A stretch of DNA of 25,886 nucleotides. Source: Candidatus Raymondbacteria bacterium RIFOXYA2_FULL_49_16 (GTDB lineage Bacteria; Fibrobacterota; OXYB2-FULL-49-7; XYB2-FULL-49-35). The stretch spans positions 1 through 25,886 of the forward strand of contig MFYT01000099.1 of NCBI GenBank assembly GCA_001789205.1. The letters run 5' to 3'. Shown here piece after piece: positions 1-6,610 of the stretch. Below the pieces are notes generated by a model, which was given only the letters and a program-made list of their open reading frames with translations, searched no databases and had not been told where the DNA came from. The position numbers and the translations under genes were made by a program. The stretch's first letter is position 1. Each line of letters begins with the position of its first letter.

Positions 1-112
1 TATTCATCCTCCCAAGCGCTACCGAGTGATTCGGCTAAATCTTGCTCGGGGAAACCTCCTTGTCTCCTTGATGATGACTCATTGCCAGGTTAACCATTAG
101 CCATCCTCTGCT

Positions 113-280
113 TCAAACAATAACGTTTTTCCGGCCAGAGCACAGCCGTTTTCTCCTTCTGAATGAGGCCGTGTCCTTCAGTATATAATTCAACAGTTTT
201 TTCCCCGAAAGATGTTTGGTTTCCTCCCAGGACTTCTCCTTCATCTTCCAAGTCTCAATAAGTGCTTTGTCATCTTTCAT
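113..280 (-). CDS. small antitoxin-like protein (55 aa)
   Basis: This short ORF starts with an ATG that overlaps the last 11 bases of the PIN-domain gene, so the two are translationally coupled. The N-terminal ~32 residues (MKDDKALIETWKMKEKSW, then EETKHLSGKKLLNYI) are rich in charge and have the Trp-x3-Lys-x2-Trp-Glu-Glu pattern and a Leu-Ser-Gly turn. From memory, this resembles the small proteins that accompany this PIN subfamily. The likely role is a cognate antitoxin, which is inference from position and pattern. The C-terminal ~22 residues are oddly Arg-rich. Another frame through the same DNA looks more protein-like and ends at a TAA near 90, so a frameshift truncating the original C-terminus is possible. 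No separate strong ribosome binding site is visible, as expected for a coupled gene. Confidence 0.5.
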   Translation of the reverse strand: MKDDKALIETWKMKEKSWEETKHLSGKKLLNYILKDTASFRRRKRLCSGRKNVIV

Positions 281-755
281 GATACACCTCATAGGGAGTA
301 AGCAGATATAATGTCTTTGGATGACCCTTGTCAGCGTTGAAAAGGTTAATTTGTATCTGCTTGTTGATATTGGCCATATGCTTATAGTTCCACGACATTA
401 AAACATCAAATCCAAAGATGGTGCAGATTGCAATGTGCAACGCGTCATTCCTTTTGGATTTCGGGATAAGACCGGCTTTAAGGTATCCATTTGCCAATTC
501 TTCAATTTCTTCAAAGCGGCTTCTCATATCCAGATATTTAAAGGGAAATTGTTTCAAAGTTCCAAGCAAAAAATCTTTTCGCAGGGGATCGGGCGTTCTA
601 TTGACCTCGAAAACCAATATATCAGAATAGTAAACATCATATTTGTTAATGTGGTTCTTTAAGAAATCGAGTGTCGCATCCTGCTTTTCCGGAGCATCAT
701 CTGCAGAGATGAAATTTACGACACTCGTATCGAGATATATCTTCAGCTTTCTCAT
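270..755 (-). CDS. PIN-domain (VapC-like) ribonuclease toxin
   Basis: The 161-residue protein matches the PIN-domain fold throughout. Acidic active-site positions are visible at Asp9 (IYLDTSVVNF), Glu50 (ILVFEVNR) and Asp104 (KRNDALHIA), followed by MSWNYKH around 120-126, where Asn takes the place of the fourth acid. The family consists of Mg2+-dependent RNases acting in the cytoplasm, mostly as toxins of type II toxin-antitoxin modules. Its stop codon overlaps the start of a 55-aa ORF, the candidate antitoxin, so the order here is toxin first. That is the reverse of classical vapBC. The ATG has no clear Shine-Dalgarno sequence, and the upstream 100 bp are AT-rich. The exact RNA target cannot be told from sequence. 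Confidence 0.85.
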   Translation of the reverse strand: MRKLKIYLDTSVVNFISADDAPEKQDATLDFLKNHINKYDVYYSDILVFEVNRTPDPLRKDFLLGTLKQFPFKYLDMRSRFEEIEELANGYLKAGLIPKSKRNDALHIAICTIFGFDVLMSWNYKHMANINKQIQINLFNADKGHPKTLYLLTPYEVYHER

Positions 756-1020
756 GTTATACTTGCGACTATCATTCTAAATATAATTAAAATAGCCGCG
801 TTATCTAGGATAAATAAAATTCCCCACGAACCAGATGCCGGATTACTGGAATAGCCCTACCAAAGAGGTGCCAAGGGCACTTATTCGCGCCAGAAAAACA
901 TGTCAGTTTCTTCTTTTTAAGTCGCGGGTGTCTTGCTCAACAAGAATTATTTTCTTGCTTTATGCGAATTGGCATTGTTATTTATTCTGCTGGTCCAAAT
1001 GATATTGAGAGGAGATAAAA

Positions 1021-1386
1021 ATGAAGTTTTGCTGGACAACCATTCAAGTAAAGAACATGGAACAATCCCTTGGGTTTTACAAGGACCTTCTCGGCCTTCA
1101 GGAAAACAGACGCATGAAACCCAACCCTGACATGGAACTCGTCTTTCTCGGTGCCGGAGACACACAGGTAGAGCTGATTTATAACGCGAAAAACCAGGAC
1201 ATCTCATTCGGCAAGGACATTTCTCTGGGCTTTGAGGTGCAATCCCTCGAACAGGTCACCGAAGTCCTGAAAAAGGAAAACATCCCCATCCACTCCGGCC
1301 CGTTTCAGCCCAATCCTACAGTACGGTTTTTGTACGTTCTCGATCCGAACGGAGTAAAAATCCAGTTTATCGAAAACTTGAAATAA
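1021..1386 (+). CDS. VOC-superfamily (glyoxalase-fold) protein
   Basis: The 121-residue protein has the paired beta-alpha-beta-beta-beta layout of the vicinal-oxygen-chelate superfamily. It includes the helix signature QSLGFYKDLLGL and the C-terminal strand DPNGVKIQFIENL. Aligned by eye with E. coli GloA, only the second metal ligand survives (Glu in VELIYN). The positions of His5, His74 and Glu122 are Trp, Ser and Gln here. It is therefore unlikely to be a lactoylglutathione lyase. It may bind a small ligand, confer resistance by sequestration, or use another chemistry. The start is supported by a GAGAGGAG ribosome binding site six bases upstream. It stands alone, with no operon partner in view. 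Confidence 0.8.
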   Translation: MKFCWTTIQVKNMEQSLGFYKDLLGLQENRRMKPNPDMELVFLGAGDTQVELIYNAKNQDISFGKDISLGFEVQSLEQVTEVLKKENIPIHSGPFQPNPTVRFLYVLDPNGVKIQFIENLK

Positions 1387-1389
1387 TAT

Positions 1390-1417
1390 GTGGGAGCCGC
1401 CCTTGCTGGTCTCCTAC
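1390..1417 (+). other. stem-loop after the VOC gene
   Basis: GTGGGAGCC and GGTCTCCTAC can pair as a nine-base-pair stem with one G-U pair and one bulged base around a nine-base loop, starting three bases after the VOC stop codon. No run of T follows directly (a short A-run comes later), so this is only a weak candidate for a transcription terminator or an mRNA 3' end. Confidence 0.3.
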
Positions 1418-1573
1418 CCTGATAAAAAAGTCAGAGTGATTGTGCAATATCAATGGTATTATGACAAAAATGTCGTATAAAACAATAGATTCGCTATATT
1501 AATCAAAGGTTTACGGCATGGCGAGCTTCTTGCATATTATTTGAAATAGTAGCCACCGGAAAAATGACACAAA

Positions 1574-2557
1574 ATGAATAAATTAATGTTTAAAAAAGCA
1601 TCTTTCTTAATTCTTGTTTTCGCCTCTTTTATATTTTCTTATCCTTATCAGCTTATTTGCACAATTAACGATTCCTCGAGCGGACAACCTCTGGATTCGG
1701 TGCAAGCCTGCATAAGGTATTTTTTCATGCCAACAGACATGGCGAGCTTTGACACATTATTGGCACTAGCACGAACCAATAATCTTGGAAAATGCACGGT
1801 GACAGTACAAAGATGTTTTCCCGACAACATGTATGGCGAGTATGGAAATCCAAGAGTTGAATTCTACAAACCTGGGTTTATTTCAAAGATTTATTCTCCT
1901 GGCTATAATTATCCTGACAGCGTAACAATCGATTCAATTAATTTTAACATGCAACGCCTTGACACTAACAACTTGTGCACTTTATCTGGGAATATCCAAA
2001 ACCGGGACGCGACAAATCTCACCAATGGGGTTGTCTTTGCGATTGCCTCCCTTCAAATTCCGACCAACATGGTTGTTTTAGCCAATTTTTACAATGGCAC
2101 AGTGGACAGCGCCGGGGCCATTAATCTAACTGCGCCGTGCGGTATTTTTTACACCTTTGAATTTTCATTCTCTCACTCTGATCCAAATAGCTACGGGTAT
2201 GTTTACAATAGTCAATTCGTATTGGCCCGCGACACGGTTGTCAGCTTCTTTCAAGAATCACCTTGGACAATAGAAGCAACACGCAGTCCAGTCCGTGATA
2301 CCCTATTATTCACCTGTTCGCCGAATCCATTTAACCCGGCAACAAAACTGTCCTTTTTCTCTCCAATACTCCAGCGATATACGATTGACTTTTTTAACTG
2401 CAACGGCAAACGCATTCAATCATTGTCACAGCGAACATGCTTTGCCGGTCTAAACAACTTAGAATGGCCGACGGATAATATTCCAAGCGGAATGTATTAT
2501 ATACGGCTATCCTTTCAATCAAATTATAAGACAATTCGGGGCACTGTGCTTAAATAG
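1574..2557 (+). CDS. secreted protein with Por-type C-terminal sorting domain
   Basis: A typical signal peptide opens the protein: Lys residues, then the hydrophobic stretch ASFLILVFASFIFS (residues ~9-22). The last ~79 residues form a C-terminal domain of the type read by the type IX (Por) secretion system. They contain SPNPFNPATKLSF, a central NGKRIQSL strand, and IPSGMYYIRL near the end. The middle ~220 residues look like one or two beta-rich, Ig-like domains (first part starting CTINDSSSGQPLDSVQACIRY). I recognise no enzyme motif. The protein is likely exported to the cell surface. It precedes a second protein of the same plan by 26 bp, so the two probably form an operon. Codon use is AT-richer than in the 8-16 kb region. 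The ATG at 1574 is preceded by a poor Shine-Dalgarno sequence. Confidence 0.75.
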   Translation: MNKLMFKKASFLILVFASFIFSYPYQLICTINDSSSGQPLDSVQACIRYFFMPTDMASFDTLLALARTNNLGKCTVTVQRCFPDNMYGEYGNPRVEFYKPGFISKIYSPGYNYPDSVTIDSINFNMQRLDTNNLCTLSGNIQNRDATNLTNGVVFAIASLQIPTNMVVLANFYNGTVDSAGAINLTAPCGIFYTFEFSFSHSDPNSYGYVYNSQFVLARDTVVSFFQESPWTIEATRSPVRDTLLFTCSPNPFNPATKLSFFSPILQRYTIDFFNCNGKRIQSLSQRTCFAGLNNLEWPTDNIPSGMYYIRLSFQSNYKTIRGTVLK

Positions 2558-2583
2558 GGCAATCAATTGTGTGAGGTAATCAT

Positions 2584-3558
2584 ATGATCAAGCTACCGTT
2601 TCTAATTGTATGTATGCTTTTCGTAGGCACCTCCTACCCTTCCAATTATTTCCCCCTGAACCTTGGCAGCCAATGGGACTATTCGTATGAACACTACTGG
2701 TTTTCATGCAATTGTCCGGAACTTGATTGCCACAAGACTGATTTTGGTGCCTATACGCGAAAAGTTATCGTCCACACGTCCGATTCAATAACCATTGAAA
2801 ACATCACACTACTGGACAGCGCGTACCGTTTTATATACACTTCGAACGGAGATCCAGTCTCGTACACGTGGACGCGCATAGATGATACGGTGAGGTATAC
2901 ACCGGCGCTGGTTGAAACAACGTACAGTGTCTATAAGGATTCTGCCAATATGTATTATTGCAAAGTATTTGGATTGGGTGATATTAATGAAATACCGCAT
3001 ACACTCTCGATTGGAGATTCCTTTAGCAATCGGGACTGGACCACCTATCATGTATTCGGGTCCGAAGATTATACAGTTTCAAACAGGACCGTTCCAACAG
3101 TCCGTATTTTCTGGTATTATTACACTACCCTGGACAGCGCGGAAACATATCAATTAGGCGACAATATCGGCCTTACTCTTTTTTCATTAAACGGCAGATA
3201 TCCATTGGAAAACGGGATTCCGGAGGATGGGAATCACTATGATCTGAGACTGATTAATTACAGCACGCCAGACAGTAACGCTATTCAAAGCAGCCACGTG
3301 AACATAGGCACAGAATGTTCCATTCAGGCAGCGCCGAATCCGTTCAACCCAAGCACTACCATTTCTTATTCAACCGGCAATCAGGCAAAGGGTACTATTG
3401 CGATATTTTCTTCGAATGGCCGGCTTGTGGATTCAAAGCAGATTACTGGAAAAGGGACATTTGTCTGGAGTGCCGGGGACAATCCCAGCGGCGTTTATAT
3501 CTGCAACCTGAAAGCTAATAAAAAGATGCTTTCGACCAAGCTGATTTTCCTGAGATAA
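2584..3558 (+). CDS. secreted protein with Por-type C-terminal sorting domain
   Basis: The N-terminus MIKLPFLIVCMLFVGTSYP is a signal peptide. Immediately after it comes YFPLNLGSQWDYSYEHYW, an aromatic-rich start that I have seen at the mature N-terminus of secreted FCB-group proteins of unknown function. The final ~76 residues repeat the Por-type tail of the gene upstream, with PNPFNPSTTISYS, SSNGRLVDS and DNPSGVYICNLKA. The body (residues ~20-245) is beta-rich with many Tyr, Trp and Thr and no catalytic motif that I recognise. GAGG in the sequence GTGAGGTAATC sits 8 bases before the ATG and supports this start. The gene is probably co-transcribed with the preceding one. Both are candidates for surface-displayed, fast-evolving proteins. 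Confidence 0.75.
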   Translation: MIKLPFLIVCMLFVGTSYPSNYFPLNLGSQWDYSYEHYWFSCNCPELDCHKTDFGAYTRKVIVHTSDSITIENITLLDSAYRFIYTSNGDPVSYTWTRIDDTVRYTPALVETTYSVYKDSANMYYCKVFGLGDINEIPHTLSIGDSFSNRDWTTYHVFGSEDYTVSNRTVPTVRIFWYYYTTLDSAETYQLGDNIGLTLFSLNGRYPLENGIPEDGNHYDLRLINYSTPDSNAIQSSHVNIGTECSIQAAPNPFNPSTTISYSTGNQAKGTIAIFSSNGRLVDSKQITGKGTFVWSAGDNPSGVYICNLKANKKMLSTKLIFLR

Positions 3559-3626
3559 ATTATCAGCAACTCTGGGGCAAACACACAAGAACTTCTCCCT
3601 GACCAATTCTGATCAACTTTTCGCTT

Positions 3627-3651
3627 GCAATAACGTACGCAATAACGTACA
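3627..3651 (+). promoter_or_regulatory. YefM/YoeB-type operator, tandem repeat
   Basis: The 12-mer GCAATAACGTAC is repeated perfectly and directly at 3627-3638 and 3639-3650. This places two GTAC-centred short palindromes (CGTACG at 3634 and CGTACA at 3646) six bases apart, 12 bp centre to centre, so on one face of the DNA. The E. coli yefM-yoeB operator has the same layout, TGTACA-N6-TGTACA, and is bound by the YefM dimer and the YefM-YoeB complex. The site ends 21 bases before the antitoxin start codon, so autorepression of the operon is expected. Confidence 0.7.
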
Positions 3652-3672
3652 TTTATTGTTGGAGGCATTTTT

Positions 3673-3915
3673 ATGACAACAATAAGTGCGACCGCGGCAC
3701 GAAAAGAATTATACCATCTTCTCGACGAAGCTAACGAATCTCACACGCCTATTTTAATCGAAGGCAAACGAGGCGGCGCAGTGCTCATTGCCGAAGAGGA
3801 CTGGGCTGCCATTGAGGAAACCCTGCATCTTTCTTCCATTCCCGGCATGAAGGAGTCAATCAAGAAGGGCATGGCAGAACCATTATCAAAGTGCAGTAAG
3901 ACACTCAAATGGTAG
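3673..3915 (+). CDS. antitoxin, Phd/YefM family
   Basis: This 80-residue protein begins with the YefM/Phd DNA-binding fold: MTTISATAARKELYHLLDEA (strand, helix, with Ala-Arg-Lys), then PILIEGKRGGAVLIAEEDW, and ISEL-like helices ending in HLSSIPGMKESIKKGM. The C-terminal tail, Glu/Lys-rich and probably disordered, is where YefM proteins wrap around and neutralise the toxin. It is a cytoplasmic antitoxin and operator-binding autorepressor. GGAGGC lies six bases before the ATG. The stop codon overlaps the toxin start by seven bases (ATGGTAG), which couples translation and keeps antitoxin in excess. The double-GTAC operator lies directly upstream. Confidence 0.88.
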   Translation: MTTISATAARKELYHLLDEANESHTPILIEGKRGGAVLIAEEDWAAIEETLHLSSIPGMKESIKKGMAEPLSKCSKTLKW

Positions 3916-4175
3916 TGTGGTCCCTCTTTTTTACCAAGCAGGCCCAAAAAGACGCAAAAAAACTTTCCTCCACAGGGCTTCGTCCCAAAGCTGAAATCCT
4001 TTTAGCGATCTTAAAGCGTAATCCTTTTCTAAACCCGCCGCCCTATGAAAAACTTGTCGGTGATCTCACAGGCGCATATTCACGAAGGATCAACATTCAG
4101 CACCGTATTGTGTATCAGGTGTTTGAAAAGGAAAAGGCCGTTAAAATTATCAGGATGTTCACTCACTACGATTAA
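3909..4175 (+). CDS. toxin, YoeB/Txe family mRNA interferase
   Basis: The 88-residue protein has the small RelE-like fold of YoeB: WSLFFTKQAQKDAKKL (first strand and helix), then a basic middle with NPPPYEKLVGDLTGAYSRRI and the core strand QHRIVYQV. It ends in IIRMFTHYD. YoeB proteins enter the ribosomal A site and cut mRNA. The usual catalytic residues (a Glu, an Arg and a C-terminal His-Tyr) have candidates here: Glu in YEKL, Arg in HRIVY, and the terminal His-Tyr. The length equals the family norm. Translation is coupled to the antitoxin by the ATGGTAG overlap. The gene looks intact, so the module is probably active. Confidence 0.88.
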   Translation: MVVWSLFFTKQAQKDAKKLSSTGLRPKAEILLAILKRNPFLNPPPYEKLVGDLTGAYSRRINIQHRIVYQVFEKEKAVKIIRMFTHYD

Positions 4176-4191
4176 AAGCGTCTGGATAAAT

Positions 4192-4322
4192 TAATTAGTA
4201 TCTGTTCAAAATTCGTTGAATCCGGGCACTGAGCGAAGTCGAAGTGCCCGCATGCCCAGATAAACGCTCGTTTCGACTCCGCTCAACGAGCGTTTATGCC
4301 GATTTTGAACAGAAACTAATTA
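4192..4322. repeat. nested inverted repeat, REPIN-like element
   Basis: Three inverted repeats are nested in 131 bp. The outer 21-bp arms (4192-4212 and 4302-4322) pair with one mismatch. Inside are two hairpins. The first has CGGGCACT/AGTGCCCG arms (4223-4230, 4243-4250). The second has perfect 13-bp arms (4260-4272, 4285-4297). Their 12-base loops, GAGCGAAGTCGA and TCGACTCCGCTC, are reverse complements of each other but for one base. This makes two REP-like units in opposite orientation, as in REPINs mobilised in trans by RAYT transposases. The element sits between the convergent toxin and the 4349-4855 gene. It could act as a two-way transcription terminator or mRNA stabiliser. Confidence 0.8.
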
Positions 4323-4348
4323 GTCAGGCATTGTCTCGCGGTATTCTC

Positions 4349-4855
4349 TTACGCAGTTACATCAATAGGCGAGTACGATTCGTAGCTGGAATGGGTGGAA
4401 TAAAAAGCCGCTATCTCGTCATAATACTTCTTCACCGCCTCATAATCATATCCCTTTCCATCCGCCATCTGGGTCTGATACGCAGGCAATGCTGGTTCTG
4501 TTGCTGTCTCATCCGCGGCTGATTCATCAGTTGCTGCAGAAGCGTCAGTGGTGTCCTCAGAGGTTGCCGCAGCCTCCTTCTCAAGCGCCGCTTTCTCCGC
4601 CTTCAGGTCCTCGAGCTGCTTGGCCAGACTGGTCGCATCCTCTTCCTCTGCCACTGCCATTTTATCATAATATGCTTTAGCCACTGATCCTGAAATGGCC
4701 TTGAAGTCGTAGATCTTATACATTAAATCAGCGCTAATGCCATACGATGAAGTAACACTGCCAATAGACCCTATAAGTCCTTGCATTCTATTGCGATAGT
4801 TAGACGATAGCGCAAGAGCGTATTCAGTCTTTGAATCAAGTTGTGATACTTCCAT
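4349..4855 (-). CDS. uncharacterised Ala/Glu-rich protein
   Basis: I do not recognise this 168-residue protein. Residues 1-65 look helical and structured, with Tyr, Ser and Met, e.g. YALALSSNYRNRMQGLIGSI. Residues ~66-95 (EEEDATSLAKQLEDLKAEKA) form a probable coiled coil. Residues ~96-125 are a low-complexity Ala/Thr/Glu/Ser/Asp linker. The end, DYEAVKKYYDEIAAFYSTHS, is helical and aromatic. There is no signal peptide or membrane segment. AGGA lies about nine bases before the ATG. It follows the CheY-like gene by 79 bp, but a hairpin with a T-rich run lies between, so it may be read from its own promoter. Its place suggests a link to the receiver/CheX pair, without proof. Confidence 0.65.
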   Translation of the reverse strand: MEVSQLDSKTEYALALSSNYRNRMQGLIGSIGSVTSSYGISADLMYKIYDFKAISGSVAKAYYDKMAVAEEEDATSLAKQLEDLKAEKAALEKEAAATSEDTTDASAATDESAADETATEPALPAYQTQMADGKGYDYEAVKKYYDEIAAFYSTHSSYESYSPIDVTA

Positions 4856-4914
4856 GGCAATATCCTTTGCTATTAAAGAATATCGGAATCCTAAAGGAAA
4901 ATCTTAAGGGAAAT

Positions 4915-4944
4915 TTAAAGAAAAACCAGGGGACCTAAAGGCCC
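4915..4944 (-). terminator. possible Rho-independent terminator after the CheY-like gene
   Basis: On the minus strand GGGCC and GGTCCC pair around a TTTA loop with one bulged base. They start inside the last codons of the receiver gene and run past its TAG stop, and a T-rich tract (TTTTTCTTT) follows. The stem is short, so termination may be partial, leaving some read-through into the next gene. Confidence 0.4.
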
Positions 4945-5291
4945 AGTTTTTCCTTGAGCGCCTGGGGTGTGAAAGGCTTTACCATGTAATCGTTTGCGCC
5001 AGATTTGATGGCTTCAATGACCTTTGTCTTTTCAGATTCTGAGGTGCACATGATGATTTTGACGTTTTTGTATTTATCCTCAGCGCGCACCTTTTTCAGG
5101 AAGGAAATGCCATCCATGACCGGCATGTTCCAATCGAGGAAAACAAGGTCCATGGGCATATTGGATTCAAGTATTTTATAGGCATCGGCCCCGTTCTCAG
5201 CTTCAAGAACATCGTTCAGGTTCATTTTCTGAAGCTGGGTCTTTTGAATACGCCGCATGGTCAGTGAGTCATCGACAAGCAGTATTTTCAT
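4935..5291 (-). CDS. single-domain response regulator (CheY-like)
   Basis: The 118 residues form a complete receiver domain with no output domain. Conserved parts are the Asp7-Asp8 metal pair (ILLVDDS), phosphoacceptor Asp53 (FLDWNMPVMDG), Thr83 (IIMCTSES) and Lys105 (YMVKPF). Such proteins are phosphorylated by a CheA-type or other histidine kinase and act by binding a partner such as a motor switch. The start is ATG 5291, preceded by GGAGG about eight bases upstream. A TTG 15 bases further up overlaps that ribosome binding site and is not the start. The CheX-type phosphatase gene lies 17 bp upstream, so the pair probably forms a phosphorylation/dephosphorylation unit. No kinase is in the window. 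Confidence 0.9.
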   Translation of the reverse strand: MKILLVDDSLTMRRIQKTQLQKMNLNDVLEAENGADAYKILESNMPMDLVFLDWNMPVMDGISFLKKVRAEDKYKNVKIIMCTSESEKTKVIEAIKSGANDYMVKPFTPQALKEKLGL

Positions 5292-5308
5292 GGCCTTTTC
5301 CTCCAAAA

Positions 5309-5767
5309 CTATTTTGTCTTGAGCGAAATCTCAAGGGCGAAATCGCCGAATTTACTCTGGAACGGGATAAGAATGCTGGGCGCGCCGCTCGGAGCACTGA
5401 GCATATGGCCTTTGCCGATGATCACATTGGGTAAAGAGATGGACAGTTTGTATTCGGCAAGGTCCTTTTTCGCATTGCCCGCGACAATGTTCGCGAGTTC
5501 GCCAATGCCATCCGTGAGTTCAGGGCCAATCACGATAATCTTTGTGCCCACCATCTCGGAAACAACCTTGAGCGCCACCAGCTTGGGAAAACTGATGGCA
5601 ACAGAGCCCTGCGCATCGCCCGACAAACCAATAATCGCGGATATATCGTACGTTGGGAAGGGTTGTTTTTTAAGACAGGGCGTAGATGCCTTTACCACGG
5701 TATTCATCATGGTCTTGAACAAGTTCATCGTTGAACTGATGAAGGGATTCACATACGAGACATTCAC
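5309..5767 (-). CDS. CheX-like CheY-P phosphatase
   Basis: The 152-residue protein has the CheC/CheX/FliY-family phosphatase signature DxxxExxN: DGIGELAN, giving Asp86, Glu90 and Asn93, with a Pro about 20 residues later (ISLPNVIIG). A single such motif and the length fit CheX rather than CheC, which has two. CheX dimers remove phosphate from CheY-P, using the Glu for a salt bridge and the Asn to orient water. The start is GTG at 5767, with AAAGGA about seven bases before it; no in-frame ATG lies nearby. The gene sits between the suhB-like gene (63 bp upstream) and the CheY-like gene (17 bp downstream). The receiver is its obvious substrate. Many CheX-like proteins are not tied to flagella, and no flagellar gene is visible here. 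Confidence 0.87.
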   Translation of the reverse strand: MNVSYVNPFISSTMNLFKTMMNTVVKASTPCLKKQPFPTYDISAIIGLSGDAQGSVAISFPKLVALKVVSEMVGTKIIVIGPELTDGIGELANIVAGNAKKDLAEYKLSISLPNVIIGKGHMLSAPSGAPSILIPFQSKFGDFALEISLKTK

Positions 5768-5830
5768 GCGCGGTCCTTTCTGTTAGAGTATCCCATCCAG
5801 CAACAATATAAAACCTTTAAAAGATCACAA

Positions 5831-6610
5831 TCAATGACGAAACGTCCCGCACAGCCCAAGAAAACACTCCTTAAGATCTTGATTGGTCGCGAGGACCGTG
5901 TCTCGATAAAGGTCCGCGTTTTCCCCGTAGAAATCACCGATCCATCCGCCAGCCTCTTGTACCAGCACGCTTCCGGCGGCAATGTCCCATGGCTTGAGTC
6001 CCAGCTCATAAAAGGCCTCTGCCCTGCCTGCGGCAACATAGGCAAGATCGAGCGCGGCCGCCCCTTCCCTCCGCTGATCGCCCGCTGTTTTTTGGATGGA
6101 ACCGAAAAGCTCGGTAAAGGGCCCAATATCGTCTGTTTTCCTGAAAGGCGAGCCAAAAAGAACCAAAGCGTCGCGTGCGTCAGCGACCGTGGAGGTGAAC
6201 ATCCGGCGGCCGTTTACATAAGCGCCGCCCCCGGCCTGCGCGGTAAATAATTCAATCTGCATGACATCGTGAACAATACCAAACAAAGGCTTTGCGCCCT
6301 GGTACACGCCAATGGAAACCGCGAACCGCGGATGCCCCCTGAGAAAATTAGTGGTCCCGTCAAGAGGGTCGATGATCCATCTGACATCCCCTGTGCCCTG
6401 GATTCCCTCGGTCTCTTCCGTCTGCAGCGCATGGCCGGGAAAAGCCTCCCTGATTACCGAAACAATGGCCGCCTCGGCCTCGCGATCGACAAAAGATACA
6501 AAATCATTTATTCCCTTGGTCTCGATGTCGCTTTCATCGACCTTTCCAAAATGGCCGCGGATAATGGCCGCGGCCTTTGCCGCCGCGGCAATGGCTGTCC
6601 GGGCAATCAT
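5831..6610 (-). CDS. suhB: inositol monophosphatase family protein (SuhB-like)
   Basis: This is a full-length (259 aa) member of the Li+-sensitive, Mg2+-dependent phosphatase superfamily. Metal-site motifs are complete: TEETEG (Glu66), WIIDPLDGTTNF (Asp81, Asp84, Gly-Thr-Thr) and KPWDIAAGSVLVQEAGG (Asp209). REGAAALDLAYVA (residues ~181-194) is the substrate-side helix found in inositol phosphatases. Likely substrates are myo-inositol 1-phosphate or similar sugar or polyol monophosphates in the cytoplasm. SuhB of E. coli also acts in rRNA transcription antitermination, which cannot be judged here. ATG at 6610 overlaps the upstream gene's TGA by four bases (ATGA), so translation is coupled to the STAS-zinc protein. 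The symbol reflects family, not proven function. Confidence 0.88.
   Translation of the reverse strand: MIARTAIAAAAKAAAIIRGHFGKVDESDIETKGINDFVSFVDREAEAAIVSVIREAFPGHALQTEETEGIQGTGDVRWIIDPLDGTTNFLRGHPRFAVSIGVYQGAKPLFGIVHDVMQIELFTAQAGGGAYVNGRRMFTSTVADARDALVLFGSPFRKTDDIGPFTELFGSIQKTAGDQRREGAAALDLAYVAAGRAEAFYELGLKPWDIAAGSVLVQEAGGWIGDFYGENADLYRDTVLATNQDLKECFLGLCGTFRH

Noticed and set aside
1-90. Protein-like open run on the minus strand (GGFPEQDLAESLGSAWEDEY)
   Set aside because: It has no start codon in frame before a stop and leaves the window. It might be a second gene fragment, but nothing supports it.
948-958. TTATTTTCTTG resembling the 44-nt motif core
   Set aside because: Only 11 bases match, and the GACG, GGAGGG and CTTGTTTT parts are missing.
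5292-5306. TTG start five codons upstream for the CheY-like gene
   Set aside because: The TTG is part of the GGAGG ribosome binding site region that serves the ATG at 5291; receivers normally start just before the first strand.
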